Positions 35,065 to 44,038 are shown, numbered from the stretch's first letter. The stretch is DNA of 64,000 bases from DZBG01 sp049241565 (GCA_049241565.1 JBMLQL010000016.1:124001-188000), one strand, 5' to 3'. The notes: generated from the letters alone by a model not told the origin. Numbers and translations: made by a program.

Positions 35065-35280
35065 TTAGTACTTAGTACGAGTGCGCGATTTTGAAATAGT
35101 TTTAAGACGACGCTTTTCAGCGTTTTCTAGTTTTTCTTTCGTTTTTACAGAAGGTTTTTTGAATTCTGAGCGAGCACGGTATTCTTTTACAATTCCGTAG
35201 GCATCACAAAGTCTTTTGAACTTCTTAAGAGCACGTTCTGCTCCAAATCGATCATCAATACTTATTTCGATATTTGCCAT
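35065..35280 (-). CDS. rpsU: 30S ribosomal protein S21
   Basis: 71 residues, very basic. ERALKKFKRLCDAYGIVKEY and the YRARSEFKKPSVKTKEK segment match S21. A strong GGGGGTGA lies upstream of the ATG. It is a single gene here, not with dnaG/rpoD as in enterobacteria. Confidence 0.95.
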   Translation of the reverse strand: MANIEISIDDRFGAERALKKFKRLCDAYGIVKEYRARSEFKKPSVKTKEKLENAEKRRLKTISKSRTRTKY

Positions 35281-35394
35281 ACTCAGTCACCCCCTTTTTT
35301 TTAAACGCTAGAAGCTGTCAAACAGCTTTTTATTATTTAAGATAAGGGGTCAACTATAGGTCCCGTGATGACCGATGTCAATCGGAGGTGCAGT

Positions 35395-36651
35395 GTGTCT
35401 AAGCAATTAGGGTTAGGATTCTCAGATGAATCCTCAGAGTCGCGTCCCCTTGCCGCTCTTCTTCGTCCTGATTCTTTTGATGCCTTCGTTGGCCAAGAAA
35501 ATCTACGCCCAATGCTCAAGCATCTACTGAATGCTCCTAGGCATGTGATTTTTTGGGGACCTCCAGGTAGTGGTAAAACCACTCTGGCCCATTTGATTTC
35601 AACTCATTTGAAACTAGAAATTTTTAATTTCAATGCTGTCACCTCTGGCATTCCAGAACTAAAAAAAGTGATTCAAGAGATTCTTGATCTGAAAAAAACT
35701 TATAATAAACAGAGTATCCTCTTCATTGATGAGATTCATCGTTTTAATAAATCTCAGCAGGATGCTCTCCTTCCTTATCTTGAAAATGGTGATTTTCTCT
35801 TTTTTGGGGCCACTACAGAATATCCTCAGACTTCACTGAATCGGGCCCTTATTTCTCGAGTAAGCCTGATTGAACTAAAATCTCACTCCAAAGAGGATCT
35901 TCAAAAGATCCTTACTACTGCCAATGAAAAACTCGCGAGAACTGATCTCGCCCCTTATATTCATGAGCTTGCAGAATTCTCTAATGGAGATGCTCGTTTT
36001 GCCATTAATCAACTCAGTATCCTGAGTGAAATGCCACCGGAGCGATTAAGTGATAAACCTCAAGTCTTAAAAGAACTTTTTGAACATGCTAGGCAATACG
36101 ATAAAGAGGCCAATCGTCATTATGATGTCATTTCGGCCTTCATCAAAAGTGTGCGCGGCTCTGATCCAGATGCGGCCTTACTCTATCTTGCGGTGATGCT
36201 TGATGGTGGAGAAAATCCTGAGTTTATTGCCAGACGGTTAATGATTCTTGCGAGTGAAGATGTAGGGCTCGCCAATTCTCAGGCGTTGCAGGTCACTGCT
36301 AATGCTCATTATGTTGTGAAGAATATCGGTATGCCAGAGGCCAGAATCACACTCTCGCACGCCACTGTTTTTATGTGCCTGTCACCAAAGTCGAATTCAG
36401 TTTATCGGGGTATCGATGAGGCCCTTGCTTATGTTCGTGAAAATCCCACACTTGAAGTCCCAGGTCATCTTTCAAGTATTGGCCCAGAAAAAAAGAATTA
36501 TAAATATCCTCATAGCTATCCGATGGATTTCACTCCTCAGGAATACAAACCTCTGGGTCACAAGTTTAAATTCTACCAACCTAAAATGAATGGGTCAGAA
36601 AAGATGATTATTGATCAGTGGACAAACTTTACAAAGTCCGCGTTTAATTAA
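35395..36651 (+). CDS. rarA: Replication-associated recombination protein A (RarA/MgsA)
   Basis: 418 residues. The N-terminus LGLGFSDES...RPLAALLRP matches the family start, followed by Walker A GPPGSGKTT (about residue 54), Walker B LFIDEIHRFN, sensor GATTE and the tetramerisation C-domain (RRLMILASEDVGLAN). It acts at stalled replication forks. The GTG at 35395 was chosen because GGAGGTG lies six bases upstream; the open frame from 35365 adds ten residues foreign to the family. Confidence 0.93.
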   Translation: MSKQLGLGFSDESSESRPLAALLRPDSFDAFVGQENLRPMLKHLLNAPRHVIFWGPPGSGKTTLAHLISTHLKLEIFNFNAVTSGIPELKKVIQEILDLKKTYNKQSILFIDEIHRFNKSQQDALLPYLENGDFLFFGATTEYPQTSLNRALISRVSLIELKSHSKEDLQKILTTANEKLARTDLAPYIHELAEFSNGDARFAINQLSILSEMPPERLSDKPQVLKELFEHARQYDKEANRHYDVISAFIKSVRGSDPDAALLYLAVMLDGGENPEFIARRLMILASEDVGLANSQALQVTANAHYVVKNIGMPEARITLSHATVFMCLSPKSNSVYRGIDEALAYVRENPTLEVPGHLSSIGPEKKNYKYPHSYPMDFTPQEYKPLGHKFKFYQPKMNGSEKMIIDQWTNFTKSAFN

Positions 36652-36654
36652 TCT

Positions 36655-37095
36655 ATGAGCTCTATTGCCCTTTATCTTCTCCTTACCCTACGCCCCTTTG
36701 AAACTGACCTCTGTACGTCATGGCCTGAAGGCACGTCCCGTGATCGCTATAAATGGGCCCATTGCTGTGTCGTTCATGATCTTCATTATTGGGCAGGTGG
36801 TTCAAAAGATGATCGTCTTGGGGCCGATAAAGATCTTAGATCTTGTGTGACGAAGGCCCATTCTAAGGCCATGGGAGATCTCATGTTTCTTGGTGTGCGT
36901 GCCGGAAGACTCTCACCTATAAAATTCAAGGCCAAAGGCTGGGGATTTGCTTGGCCTAAAACCAGAACAAGATACCAGGCACTCAATATTGAGGAGATTG
37001 ATCTTGTGCGAGATGAGCTCTACGATAACCATCCTCATGTAGAATTAGAAACAGTCGATGTATTTATTCAGCAGCTAAAAGATCGCCGAAATTAG
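36655..37095 (+). CDS. Small protein with phospholipase-A2-like His-Asp motif
   Basis: 146 residues. The motif CCVVHDLHYWAGGS (His41/Asp42, Cys37/38) followed by ADKDLRSC (Cys64) has the C-x2-HD-x2-Y spacing of the phospholipase A2 active-site helix and an Asp/Cys pair on the next helix. The N-terminus is hydrophobic but no clean signal peptide is seen. It starts 3 bp after rarA without a ribosome-binding site. Lipase function is inference; it could be only a fold relative. Confidence 0.6.
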   Translation: MSSIALYLLLTLRPFETDLCTSWPEGTSRDRYKWAHCCVVHDLHYWAGGSKDDRLGADKDLRSCVTKAHSKAMGDLMFLGVRAGRLSPIKFKAKGWGFAWPKTRTRYQALNIEEIDLVRDELYDNHPHVELETVDVFIQQLKDRRN

Positions 37096-37538
37096 TGACA
37101 AACAATATCACCAAATTTCGCTTCACAATCATGACCACATTTAATTTTCCCAAATGCAGCTAAACATTTTTTTTCTGGATTATCAGCGCACCTCACTTGG
37201 CCAAAGCCACTCACACAATTATAGCCGCAAGATTTTTTTCCGAAAGCTTCTAGGCATTGGCGACGACTACGAAAGTTTCCTGAGTTCACTGTAATATTTG
37301 TCTGATGAGGCTTTGATTTAAGGACGAAGGTATACCCTTCTCTATAACCTTTTTTAGCGAGTTCAAGTCCATCAATAGTACAAACTTTATCACGGTCAAC
37401 TGGCGGATACATATTGAGTTCAGATTTCGCATCATTCACACCTTGAGCGTAACCATAATCATAATTACAGTTTTCAGGCTTCATGGTAGCGCATGAGCTG
37501 AGAATAAGAAGAGAAACAAAAAGCAAATATTTAACCAT
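37092..37538 (-). CDS. Cysteine-rich lipoprotein
   Basis: 148 residues. The signal ends in a lipobox (LLILSSC, Cys16). The C-terminal ~65 residues contain two copies of a Cys repeat, C-L-x-A-F-G-K-x-x-C-G-x-x-C followed by a third partial copy (AKFGDIVC). These would form disulfides in the periplasm. Function is not known. Its stop overlaps that of the convergent PLA2-like gene by 4 bp. Confidence 0.75.
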   Translation of the reverse strand: MVKYLLFVSLLILSSCATMKPENCNYDYGYAQGVNDAKSELNMYPPVDRDKVCTIDGLELAKKGYREGYTFVLKSKPHQTNITVNSGNFRSRRQCLEAFGKKSCGYNCVSGFGQVRCADNPEKKCLAAFGKIKCGHDCEAKFGDIVCH

Positions 37539-37549
37539 TTTACTTTCCC

Positions 37550-37574
37550 AAAAAAAAAAGGGCCCGAAGGCCCT
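37550..37574 (-). terminator. Terminator of the lpdA-E2 operon
   Basis: AGGGCC-CGAA-GGCCCT stem-loop (37559-37574) followed on the minus strand by a U-run (A-tract 37550-37558), 11 bp past the E2 stop. The same GGGCC-CGAA-GGCCC design recurs after ppa. Confidence 0.85.
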
Positions 37575-37584
37575 CTTTGAATAA

Positions 37585-38868
37585 TTAAATTAAATCTTCA
37601 ATCTTCATTGTTTCAAGGTGATTTTTCACGCTAGCAAGAAACTTTGATCCAAGCTCCCCATCAATGAGACGGTGGTCATAAGTATGAGTTCCATACATCA
37701 TCTGACGAACAGCGATTGAATCGTCTTCCATCACCATCACACGCTTCTTGATCACTCCTGTACAGAAGATACCAAGTTGCGGCTGAAGAATAACAGGAGT
37801 AGCGATAAGAGTTCCGAATGATCCATTATTTGTGAACGTATATGTTCCACCTGACAGATCATCCATTGTTAACTTCTTATTACGGGCCTTCGCTGCAAGC
37901 ATATCAAGTTGTTTTGCAATACCAGTAAGGTTTAGATCTCCTGCATTTTTAATCACAGGAACAACCAGACCATTTCCTGGAACAGCAACAGCACATCCGA
38001 GATTGATATCTTTTTTCACGACGATATTGTCACCTTCAATTGAAGCGTTCACCAGCGGGAACTCTTTAAGGGCCTGAACAATAGCGTAAAGTGTGAAATG
38101 CGTATAAGTGAGATTAATCCCTTCACGCTTTTTAAATTCATTTTTAATTTTCTCACGGGCCTTCACAAGATTTGTCATATCGATTTCATCAATCGAGTTC
38201 ACATGTGGAGATGTTTGCTTTGAAAGAACCATATTCTTCGCAATAGCTTTTCTCATATTATCCATAGGGATAATTTCTACGCGACCACTTGGCTGAGTCA
38301 CAGGACCTGAATAGGCCACAGGCGCTGAAGCCACTTTTCCAGCAGCTGGAGCAGAACCTTTTTTATCTGAAGCAATATAGGCCTCAAGATCAGCTTTATT
38401 CACTCGTCCTGCAGCTCCACTTCCTTTAATTGAAGAAAGCTCAGAAAGTGAAATCCCTGCTTCTTTGGCCATGGCCTTAACAAGCGGAGTATAAAAACGG
38501 AATCCTTCTTCCTCTTCTACAACCGGAGCTGCTGCAGGAGCAGACTTCGCTGCCACAGGAGCACTTTCAGTTTTAGTCGCAGCTGCTGGAGCCGCTTTAG
38601 GAGCGGAAGCAGTCACTGCTGCATTAAGATCATCTTCAATCATCGCAATTGGACGACCAACATCAATTGTTGCTCCTTCAGGGTAAAGAAGCTCTACAAC
38701 CTTACCTTTAATTGGTGAAGGAATTTCTGATTCTACTTTATCAGTAGAAATCTCAAGAAGAATTTCATCAAGCTCGATAATATCTCCTACATTTTTATGC
38801 CATTTTGTGATCGTTCCTGTTGTGATCGATTCACCCATCTGAGGCATTACAACTTCAATCTTAGCCAT
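37585..38868 (-). CDS. odhB: Dihydrolipoamide acyltransferase (E2 of a 2-oxoacid dehydrogenase, probably succinyltransferase)
   Basis: 427 residues. The lipoyl domain (1-75) has Lys44 in EISTDKVESEI. An Ala/Pro linker leads to the peripheral-subunit domain (about 140-175, PLVKAMAKEAGISLSEL) and the catalytic core ending with DHRLIDGE (His399, Asp403). It passes the acyl group from E1 to CoA. A single lipoyl domain and the MPQMGESIT start favour 2-oxoglutarate dehydrogenase E2, but a branched-chain or pyruvate E2 is possible. It lies 15 bp after lpdA; the E1 gene is not in the window. Confidence 0.88.
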   Translation of the reverse strand: MAKIEVVMPQMGESITTGTITKWHKNVGDIIELDEILLEISTDKVESEIPSPIKGKVVELLYPEGATIDVGRPIAMIEDDLNAAVTASAPKAAPAAATKTESAPVAAKSAPAAAPVVEEEEGFRFYTPLVKAMAKEAGISLSELSSIKGSGAAGRVNKADLEAYIASDKKGSAPAAGKVASAPVAYSGPVTQPSGRVEIIPMDNMRKAIAKNMVLSKQTSPHVNSIDEIDMTNLVKAREKIKNEFKKREGINLTYTHFTLYAIVQALKEFPLVNASIEGDNIVVKKDINLGCAVAVPGNGLVVPVIKNAGDLNLTGIAKQLDMLAAKARNKKLTMDDLSGGTYTFTNNGSFGTLIATPVILQPQLGIFCTGVIKKRVMVMEDDSIAVRQMMYGTHTYDHRLIDGELGSKFLASVKNHLETMKIEDLI

Positions 38869-38883
38869 ATAAAAACTCCTTAA

Positions 38884-40275
38884 TTAAACGTTTAGTGCGC
38901 GGCCCTTAGCGGCCAAAACTGCTTCCCCTAAAAACTCTCCAAGAGTTGGGTGCGGATGAACAGTGGCAAAAATCTCTTCATCAATTCCTTCCATCGTACG
39001 GAAGAGAGTGTATTCATGAATAAGTTCTGTGGCGTGTGTTCCTACGATATGGGCCCCAAGCATCTCGCCATGTTTTCCAGTAAGTACTTTAATAAATCCT
39101 ACAGCTTCATTTGAAGCGATGGCCTTACCATTGGCCATGAAAGGAACCTTTCCAACTTTATACTCAATGCCTTTCTCTTTAAGAGCGCGCTCAGTATAAC
39201 CAACAGAAGCAACCTGTGGTTGGCAATATGTACATCCAGGGATATTCATTTTATCAATTGGATGCGGGTGAAGCCCAGCAATATGTTCAGCGGCAACAAT
39301 TCCCTCATGAGAAGCTGCGTGTGCTAGAAGAGGAGCTCCTGAAACATCACCAATAGCATAAACACCTGGGACAGTTGTCTGCATGTTTTGATCAACTTTA
39401 ATAAAACCTTTGTCTACTTGAGCACCGATTTTATCAAGACCAAAACCTTCAATATTTCCAGTCATTCCTACGGCGATTAGACCCATTTCAAATTTGTGAT
39501 CAACGGCTTTACCATTTTCAGTCACTGTAATTGTCACATCATTGCCATTATTTTTAGCTGATACTTTTTCTACACCGGTACTGATTTTGATACCGTATTT
39601 TTTATAGGCTTTTTCGACTTCCATTGATACTTCAGTATCTTCAATGGGAAGAAGATTTTTTTGCATTTCAAAAATATGCACTTCTACTCCGAATGCATTC
39701 CAGAAATAAGCAAACTCCATCCCGATGGCACCTGCACCAATGATTCCCATTGATTTTGGAAGTTTATCAAGTTTAAGTGCTTCCCAAGCTCCTAGGAGAC
39801 GTTTTCCATCATGCTCAAGACCTGGAAATGTACGGTACTTCGCGCCTGTAGCCACGATTGTATTTTTAGCTTCTAATTCTTCTTTTTTTCCATCAGTAAG
39901 GGCCACATCAATAAGTGTTTTTGTTTTGAAAGTAGCTTTCCCAGCGAAAACATCAATCTTATTTTTCTTCATTAAGAAAGCAATCCCGTTTGCCATTTTT
40001 CCGGCAATATCATTGGCGCGTTTTACGGCGACACCAGCATCAAGAGATTTAAGATCAACATTAATTCCAAGGGCCTTCAGATCATGAACTTCATGAACAG
40101 AATGAGCAGATTTAAGAAGAGCTTTGGTAGGAATACACCCACGATTAAGACAAACACCACCGAGTTTATCAGCTTCAACGATAGCAACTTTTTTACCTAA
40201 CTGAGACGCGCGAATGGCAGCAATATAACCGCCAGGCCCAGCACCAATCACAACAACATCATACGATTTGGCCAT
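38884..40275 (-). CDS. lpdA: Dihydrolipoyl dehydrogenase (E3)
   Basis: 463 residues. FAD-binding GAGPGGYIAA, redox disulfide GGVCLNRGCIPTKAL (Cys42/Cys47), NAD domain GAGAIGMEFA, and the C-terminal His-Glu pair in HPHPTLGE (His442/Glu447). It re-oxidises the lipoyl arm of E2, encoded next to it, and transfers electrons to NAD+. AAGG precedes the ATG. Confidence 0.97.
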   Translation of the reverse strand: MAKSYDVVVIGAGPGGYIAAIRASQLGKKVAIVEADKLGGVCLNRGCIPTKALLKSAHSVHEVHDLKALGINVDLKSLDAGVAVKRANDIAGKMANGIAFLMKKNKIDVFAGKATFKTKTLIDVALTDGKKEELEAKNTIVATGAKYRTFPGLEHDGKRLLGAWEALKLDKLPKSMGIIGAGAIGMEFAYFWNAFGVEVHIFEMQKNLLPIEDTEVSMEVEKAYKKYGIKISTGVEKVSAKNNGNDVTITVTENGKAVDHKFEMGLIAVGMTGNIEGFGLDKIGAQVDKGFIKVDQNMQTTVPGVYAIGDVSGAPLLAHAASHEGIVAAEHIAGLHPHPIDKMNIPGCTYCQPQVASVGYTERALKEKGIEYKVGKVPFMANGKAIASNEAVGFIKVLTGKHGEMLGAHIVGTHATELIHEYTLFRTMEGIDEEIFATVHPHPTLGEFLGEAVLAAKGRALNV

Positions 40276-40370
40276 GGAAATACCTTTTGTTAATGTATAG
40301 CAGAATAAAACCTTGTCATCATGGGTTTAATGCGCTGTGTTTGTCAATGTTTAGGGGGTCATATTTCACT

Positions 40371-40398
40371 TTGAAAAGAGGGATTCAGAAGGTATAAG
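40371..40398 (+). promoter_or_regulatory. Leaderless-type promoter of the DnaQ-WYL gene
   Basis: TTGAAA (40371-40376), a 16-bp spacer and TATAAG (40393-40398), ending 8 bases before the ATG at 40406; no Shine-Dalgarno sequence. Confidence 0.55.
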
Positions 40399-40405
40399 AC
40401 TGACC

Positions 40406-41323
40406 ATGTCAAGATCCTCTACACCCCTTACTCTAAGCGACGCTGAGAAATCAGCGCTCCTTCATGTTTTCCCTAAGGGAATTGTAGCAGTAGATTTAGA
40501 AACAACTGGACTCTCTCCCCTTGTGGATAAAATTATTGAGATCGCTGCTATTAAGCTCACTCCCGACGGTGAGCTGAGCTCCTATCATCAACTCATTAAT
40601 CCCTTGATTGATATCCCAGATTTTACCATTCAATTTCATGGCATCACTAATGAAATGGTGGCCCACTCACCAACGGTAAGAAAACCGGTGAAACAATTAT
40701 GGGATTTTGTTGGACGTCTCCCTATGGTGGCCCACAACTCTACTTTTGATTTGGGTTATCTCGTGAAATGCTCTCATGATTTTCAAGTCGAGTTTCCACC
40801 ACTTGATATTTATGATTCATGTCGACTGGCCCGTGCTCGCTTTAAAGGAAAACCGGAAGCTCCGGCCAATTTTAAACTTTCTACTCTGGCCGAATACGCC
40901 CAATTTCCGCTCCAACATCATGTGGCCATCGAAGATACAATGGCCTCACTTAAAATAACGGCCTTTACTTTAATGGGAGCGGAAAAAACTGAAACTCTCC
41001 TTGAGCGAGGATTTGTCTTTAGACTTTCCTCATTTGCTAATACTCAGGCCTTTCAATTTCCTAAAAAATTTGAACCGTTAAAAACGCTGATTAGAAATAA
41101 AAAACTCCTCTCGATTGATTATCGTGGAGGACAAAATAAAGGGTATCGTCCCGTTCGCCCAATTGGACTTTTGCCACTCCCACAAGGGGCAGTTCTTTTT
41201 GGTGAATGTCTTTTTACTCATATGCATAAATCATTCTTGCTCACAAAAATTAGAAACTACGACACTCTTGATGCTTGTGTTTATCCACGCCTAGAGGGAG
41301 AAATAAATGAAGAATTGGATTAA
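40406..41323 (+). CDS. DnaQ-like 3'-5' exonuclease fused to a WYL-like domain
   Basis: 305 residues. The exonuclease domain (about 22-185) shows DEDDh motifs: Asp30/Glu32 in AVDLETTGLSP, Asp in VAHNSTFDLGYL, and the final His-x4-Asp in HHVAIEDT. The C-terminal ~80 residues (KKLLSIDYRGGQNKGYRPVRPIGL) resemble a WYL ligand/nucleic-acid-sensing domain. Substrate is unknown. Its end overlaps the next small gene by 17 bp. Confidence 0.8.
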   Translation: MSRSSTPLTLSDAEKSALLHVFPKGIVAVDLETTGLSPLVDKIIEIAAIKLTPDGELSSYHQLINPLIDIPDFTIQFHGITNEMVAHSPTVRKPVKQLWDFVGRLPMVAHNSTFDLGYLVKCSHDFQVEFPPLDIYDSCRLARARFKGKPEAPANFKLSTLAEYAQFPLQHHVAIEDTMASLKITAFTLMGAEKTETLLERGFVFRLSSFANTQAFQFPKKFEPLKTLIRNKKLLSIDYRGGQNKGYRPVRPIGLLPLPQGAVLFGECLFTHMHKSFLLTKIRNYDTLDACVYPRLEGEINEELD

Positions 41324-41552
41324 TAAAAAAAATTATAAATATCGCTTCATGCAGCTGATTATTCTGCTGGCCCATTTGGCCTTGTTAAAGTGGATCCTCT
41401 ACACTCTTTCTGAAGGTGGGGTTCTTCCTTTTAATACTTTGCTCTTCCATTTCCTGGGGATATCGGTGGCAGGAGCTCTATTGATCAGATTCTGTGCTTG
41501 GTTCTATCATCGACTTTATCTTAAAGAAGGCGGTAAGATTCATGATTCATGA
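41307..41552 (+). CDS. Small two-helix membrane protein
   Basis: 81 residues with two hydrophobic helices (about 15-35 and 45-65) and a basic N-terminus. GAGGGAG precedes the ATG. It overlaps the exonuclease gene upstream and the radical SAM gene downstream, so the three are coupled. No family is recognised. Confidence 0.65.
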   Translation: MKNWINKKNYKYRFMQLIILLAHLALLKWILYTLSEGGVLPFNTLLFHFLGISVAGALLIRFCAWFYHRLYLKEGGKIHDS

Positions 41553-42597
41553 TTGGACCAAAGATTATCAGCAGGCCCTCAAAACACCAGAGGCTTTCAA
41601 GATTTTTTTTGAATCAATATTTACTGAATCGGAAATGACTGAACGTGCCTCAGTTATTGGACAATATTCTTTTCTTCTTCCGATGAAAATTGCCCAAAAA
41701 ATAAAAACTCTTGGCCCGGATTCCGCTCTCGCCAGACAGTATCTTCCTGTGATTGATGAAACTGAAAATCAAACAGGTCTTTATGATCCTATCGGCGATA
41801 AAAATCATGCTCAAGGTGGGCAACTGATTCATCGCTACGAGAGTCGTGCTCTTTTTGCGCCAACCACAGTTTGCCCGGTGATGTGCCGTTATTGTTTTAG
41901 AAAAAACGAACTCAATGCCAAAGATGAAATGTTTGATGCTAATTTCACTCACACACTGACTTATCTCAAATCTCACCCAGAGATTGAAGAAATTATTTTT
42001 ACTGGTGGTGATCCTCTCGTCCTCAGTAACCAAAAAATTCAATCTTATCTTGAGGCCTTCGCTTCAATAAAAAGTATTAAATTTATTCGGTTTCATACCC
42101 GGTTTGTGACAACAATCCCATCTCGTATTGATACCGGCCTGATGGAAGTTCTCTCATGGGCCTCCACTCAATTTGAGTCGGTGATTATGGCCGTTCATGT
42201 AAACCATACAGAAGAGTTTGATGAAGAAGTTGATGCCGCTTTTCTAAAATTAAAATCTTTACCTATTCAGCTTCTTTCTCAGACTGTGCTCCTTAAGGGT
42301 GTGAACGACTCCGCAGAGGAGCTTATTCATCTTTTCAAAAAAATTGTCACTCTTGGTTGCCGTCCCTATTACCTTCATCACCCAGATGAAGTGAAAGGGG
42401 GAATGCATTTTTATCTTCCCCTTGAAGATGGACGTCGCCTCTTTGCTAAACTTCGAAGCAAGCTTCCTGGTTGGGCCATTCCCCACTATATAATCGATAT
42501 CCCTGGTGGACACGGAAAGGTATCTGCCTTCAACCCAGAATCTTATGATTTTAGTCGACAACTCATCGGTTTGGACGGTGCTCTCATCCAAACCTAG
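41542..42597 (+). CDS. KamA/EpmB-family radical SAM protein
   Basis: 351 residues from the ATG at 41542. The [4Fe-4S] cluster motif is CPVMCRYCF (Cys111, Cys115, Cys118), preceded by LIHRYESRALFAPT and followed by IEEIIFTGGDPLVLSN and RFHTRFVTTIPSR, as in lysine 2,3-aminomutase relatives. The size (~350) suits EpmB-type or short KamA proteins. Neither efp nor epmA is nearby, so beta-lysylation of EF-P is only one possibility. The open frame from 41494 starts inside the previous gene and lacks a start signal. Confidence 0.82.
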   Translation: MIHDWTKDYQQALKTPEAFKIFFESIFTESEMTERASVIGQYSFLLPMKIAQKIKTLGPDSALARQYLPVIDETENQTGLYDPIGDKNHAQGGQLIHRYESRALFAPTTVCPVMCRYCFRKNELNAKDEMFDANFTHTLTYLKSHPEIEEIIFTGGDPLVLSNQKIQSYLEAFASIKSIKFIRFHTRFVTTIPSRIDTGLMEVLSWASTQFESVIMAVHVNHTEEFDEEVDAAFLKLKSLPIQLLSQTVLLKGVNDSAEELIHLFKKIVTLGCRPYYLHHPDEVKGGMHFYLPLEDGRRLFAKLRSKLPGWAIPHYIIDIPGGHGKVSAFNPESYDFSRQLIGLDGALIQT

Positions 42598-42693
42598 TTG
42601 TCAGAATTTATCAAACCGAAATCTTGCCTGGCCTAAGCTTATAGAGTTTTTTACTCGGGCAAAAAGCATACATATGATTCTAAATATTTATGT

Positions 42694-42699
42694 TAAAAT
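42694..42699 (+). promoter_or_regulatory. Extended -10 of a leaderless-type promoter
   Basis: TGT-TAAAAT at 42691-42699 ends 8 bases before the ATG at 42707. No clear -35 and no Shine-Dalgarno sequence. Confidence 0.45.
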
Positions 42700-42706
42700 T
42701 TAATCT

Positions 42707-44038
42707 ATGAGCCAAACGATTCTAATTGAACCCAATGACGATCTGAAAAAAATTTTCTCACTCAATCTTCATACTTTTGTAGGAACTGATGTGATTCATC
42801 GTCGAGATTCAGATGACACTATCAATTTATTGGCCATTCTTCCTCAAATTGCTTTAATCATTACTCGTGTTCGAGTCGGAAACGATGCCACAGCTAAAAG
42901 AATTTCAAAATATCTTCAAGAACATAATCTCGAAATTCCCATGATTGTGATGGGTGAAACGGGTGAAGTGGATAAAACAACGCTTGTTCTTCCCGATCCT
43001 ATTAATTGGGAAATTCTTATTGCTCATGCTGCAAAATTTCTTGGTGTCACTCTCAATGATGTCGCCAAAAAAGTGAAGCCAGACTATATGCCAATTGGGG
43101 TTTATTATTTTTATGATATTATCAACACCCCATGTGATATCTATATTCGTCTCAAGAAAGGTCCTGGTGAATATCAATACGTTAAACGTATCCACTCAAA
43201 AGATACTTTTGATAAAGAAGTTATCAAAAAGTACGAAGAACAAGGCCTTAAAGAATTTTATATTCCTAGAGACTACCAACAATATTTTATTAATTTTTTA
43301 ACAAATCAACTTGTCAAAAAATTAGAGCGTGATGACCTGGCACTTGAAGATCGAATCCTTACGACGGCGAATACTCATGAGATTGTTCGTGATCAGGTAA
43401 GAGATCTAGGCCTTGAAGAATCTCTTGTGGATCTGGCCGACGCTGGGATTGAATCAATGATTCGTTCCGTAAAAAATTCTCCAGAGGTCACTAACCTTCT
43501 TAAATTTCTTTTCACTAATAAAGTAAGCTATGCCTATCAGCACTGCCACTTAATGACAGTAATGTGTCACTATATTCTATCTAAACAGTCATGGTATAAA
43601 TCTGATCATCTAGAGACTCTAAGCTTTGTGAGCTTTTTTAGTGATGTGACCCTTAAGTCTATGTCTCAAATGCAAATTTGTAATATGTCTGACTTAAATG
43701 AGACTCCACTTACTGATGAAGAGCGGGCCAATGTCTTAAGTCATGCCAAAGATGCCGTGGCCCTTATTGAAAACCATCCGGAAGTTACTGATACAATGAA
43801 ACATGTACTCCTTCAGCATCACGGTGCAGTTGATGGGATCGGATTTCCTGAAAATCCAGATGAAGAAATTCATCCTCTGGCCAAGGTTTTTATCATTGCC
43901 GACAATTTTGTCAAAACTCTCCTTCATCCAGAGAAGCCAAAATCGAAAAAAGAAATTCTTCCTATTCTCTATAAGAGATTTACTCACTCTTCTTATCAAA
44001 AGATTATTAAAGCTCTAGAGCAGCGCTTTGAGGCTTAA
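42707..44038 (+). CDS. Degenerate HD-GYP-domain protein with N-terminal receiver-like domain
   Basis: 443 residues. The first ~120 residues have a receiver-like alternation but no conserved phospho-acceptor pattern. The C-terminal half fits HD-GYP: YQHCHLMTVMCHYI (first His kept), then FFSDVTLKS where the HDxGK motif is expected, and HHGAVDGIGFP for HHxxxDGxGYP. The HD His is Ser312, so the metal site is incomplete. It probably binds rather than hydrolyses cyclic di-GMP, or is a regulatory remnant. It is convergent with the transpeptidase gene (4-bp overlap). Confidence 0.72.
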   Translation: MSQTILIEPNDDLKKIFSLNLHTFVGTDVIHRRDSDDTINLLAILPQIALIITRVRVGNDATAKRISKYLQEHNLEIPMIVMGETGEVDKTTLVLPDPINWEILIAHAAKFLGVTLNDVAKKVKPDYMPIGVYYFYDIINTPCDIYIRLKKGPGEYQYVKRIHSKDTFDKEVIKKYEEQGLKEFYIPRDYQQYFINFLTNQLVKKLERDDLALEDRILTTANTHEIVRDQVRDLGLEESLVDLADAGIESMIRSVKNSPEVTNLLKFLFTNKVSYAYQHCHLMTVMCHYILSKQSWYKSDHLETLSFVSFFSDVTLKSMSQMQICNMSDLNETPLTDEERANVLSHAKDAVALIENHPEVTDTMKHVLLQHHGAVDGIGFPENPDEEIHPLAKVFIIADNFVKTLLHPEKPKSKKEILPILYKRFTHSSYQKIIKALEQRFEA

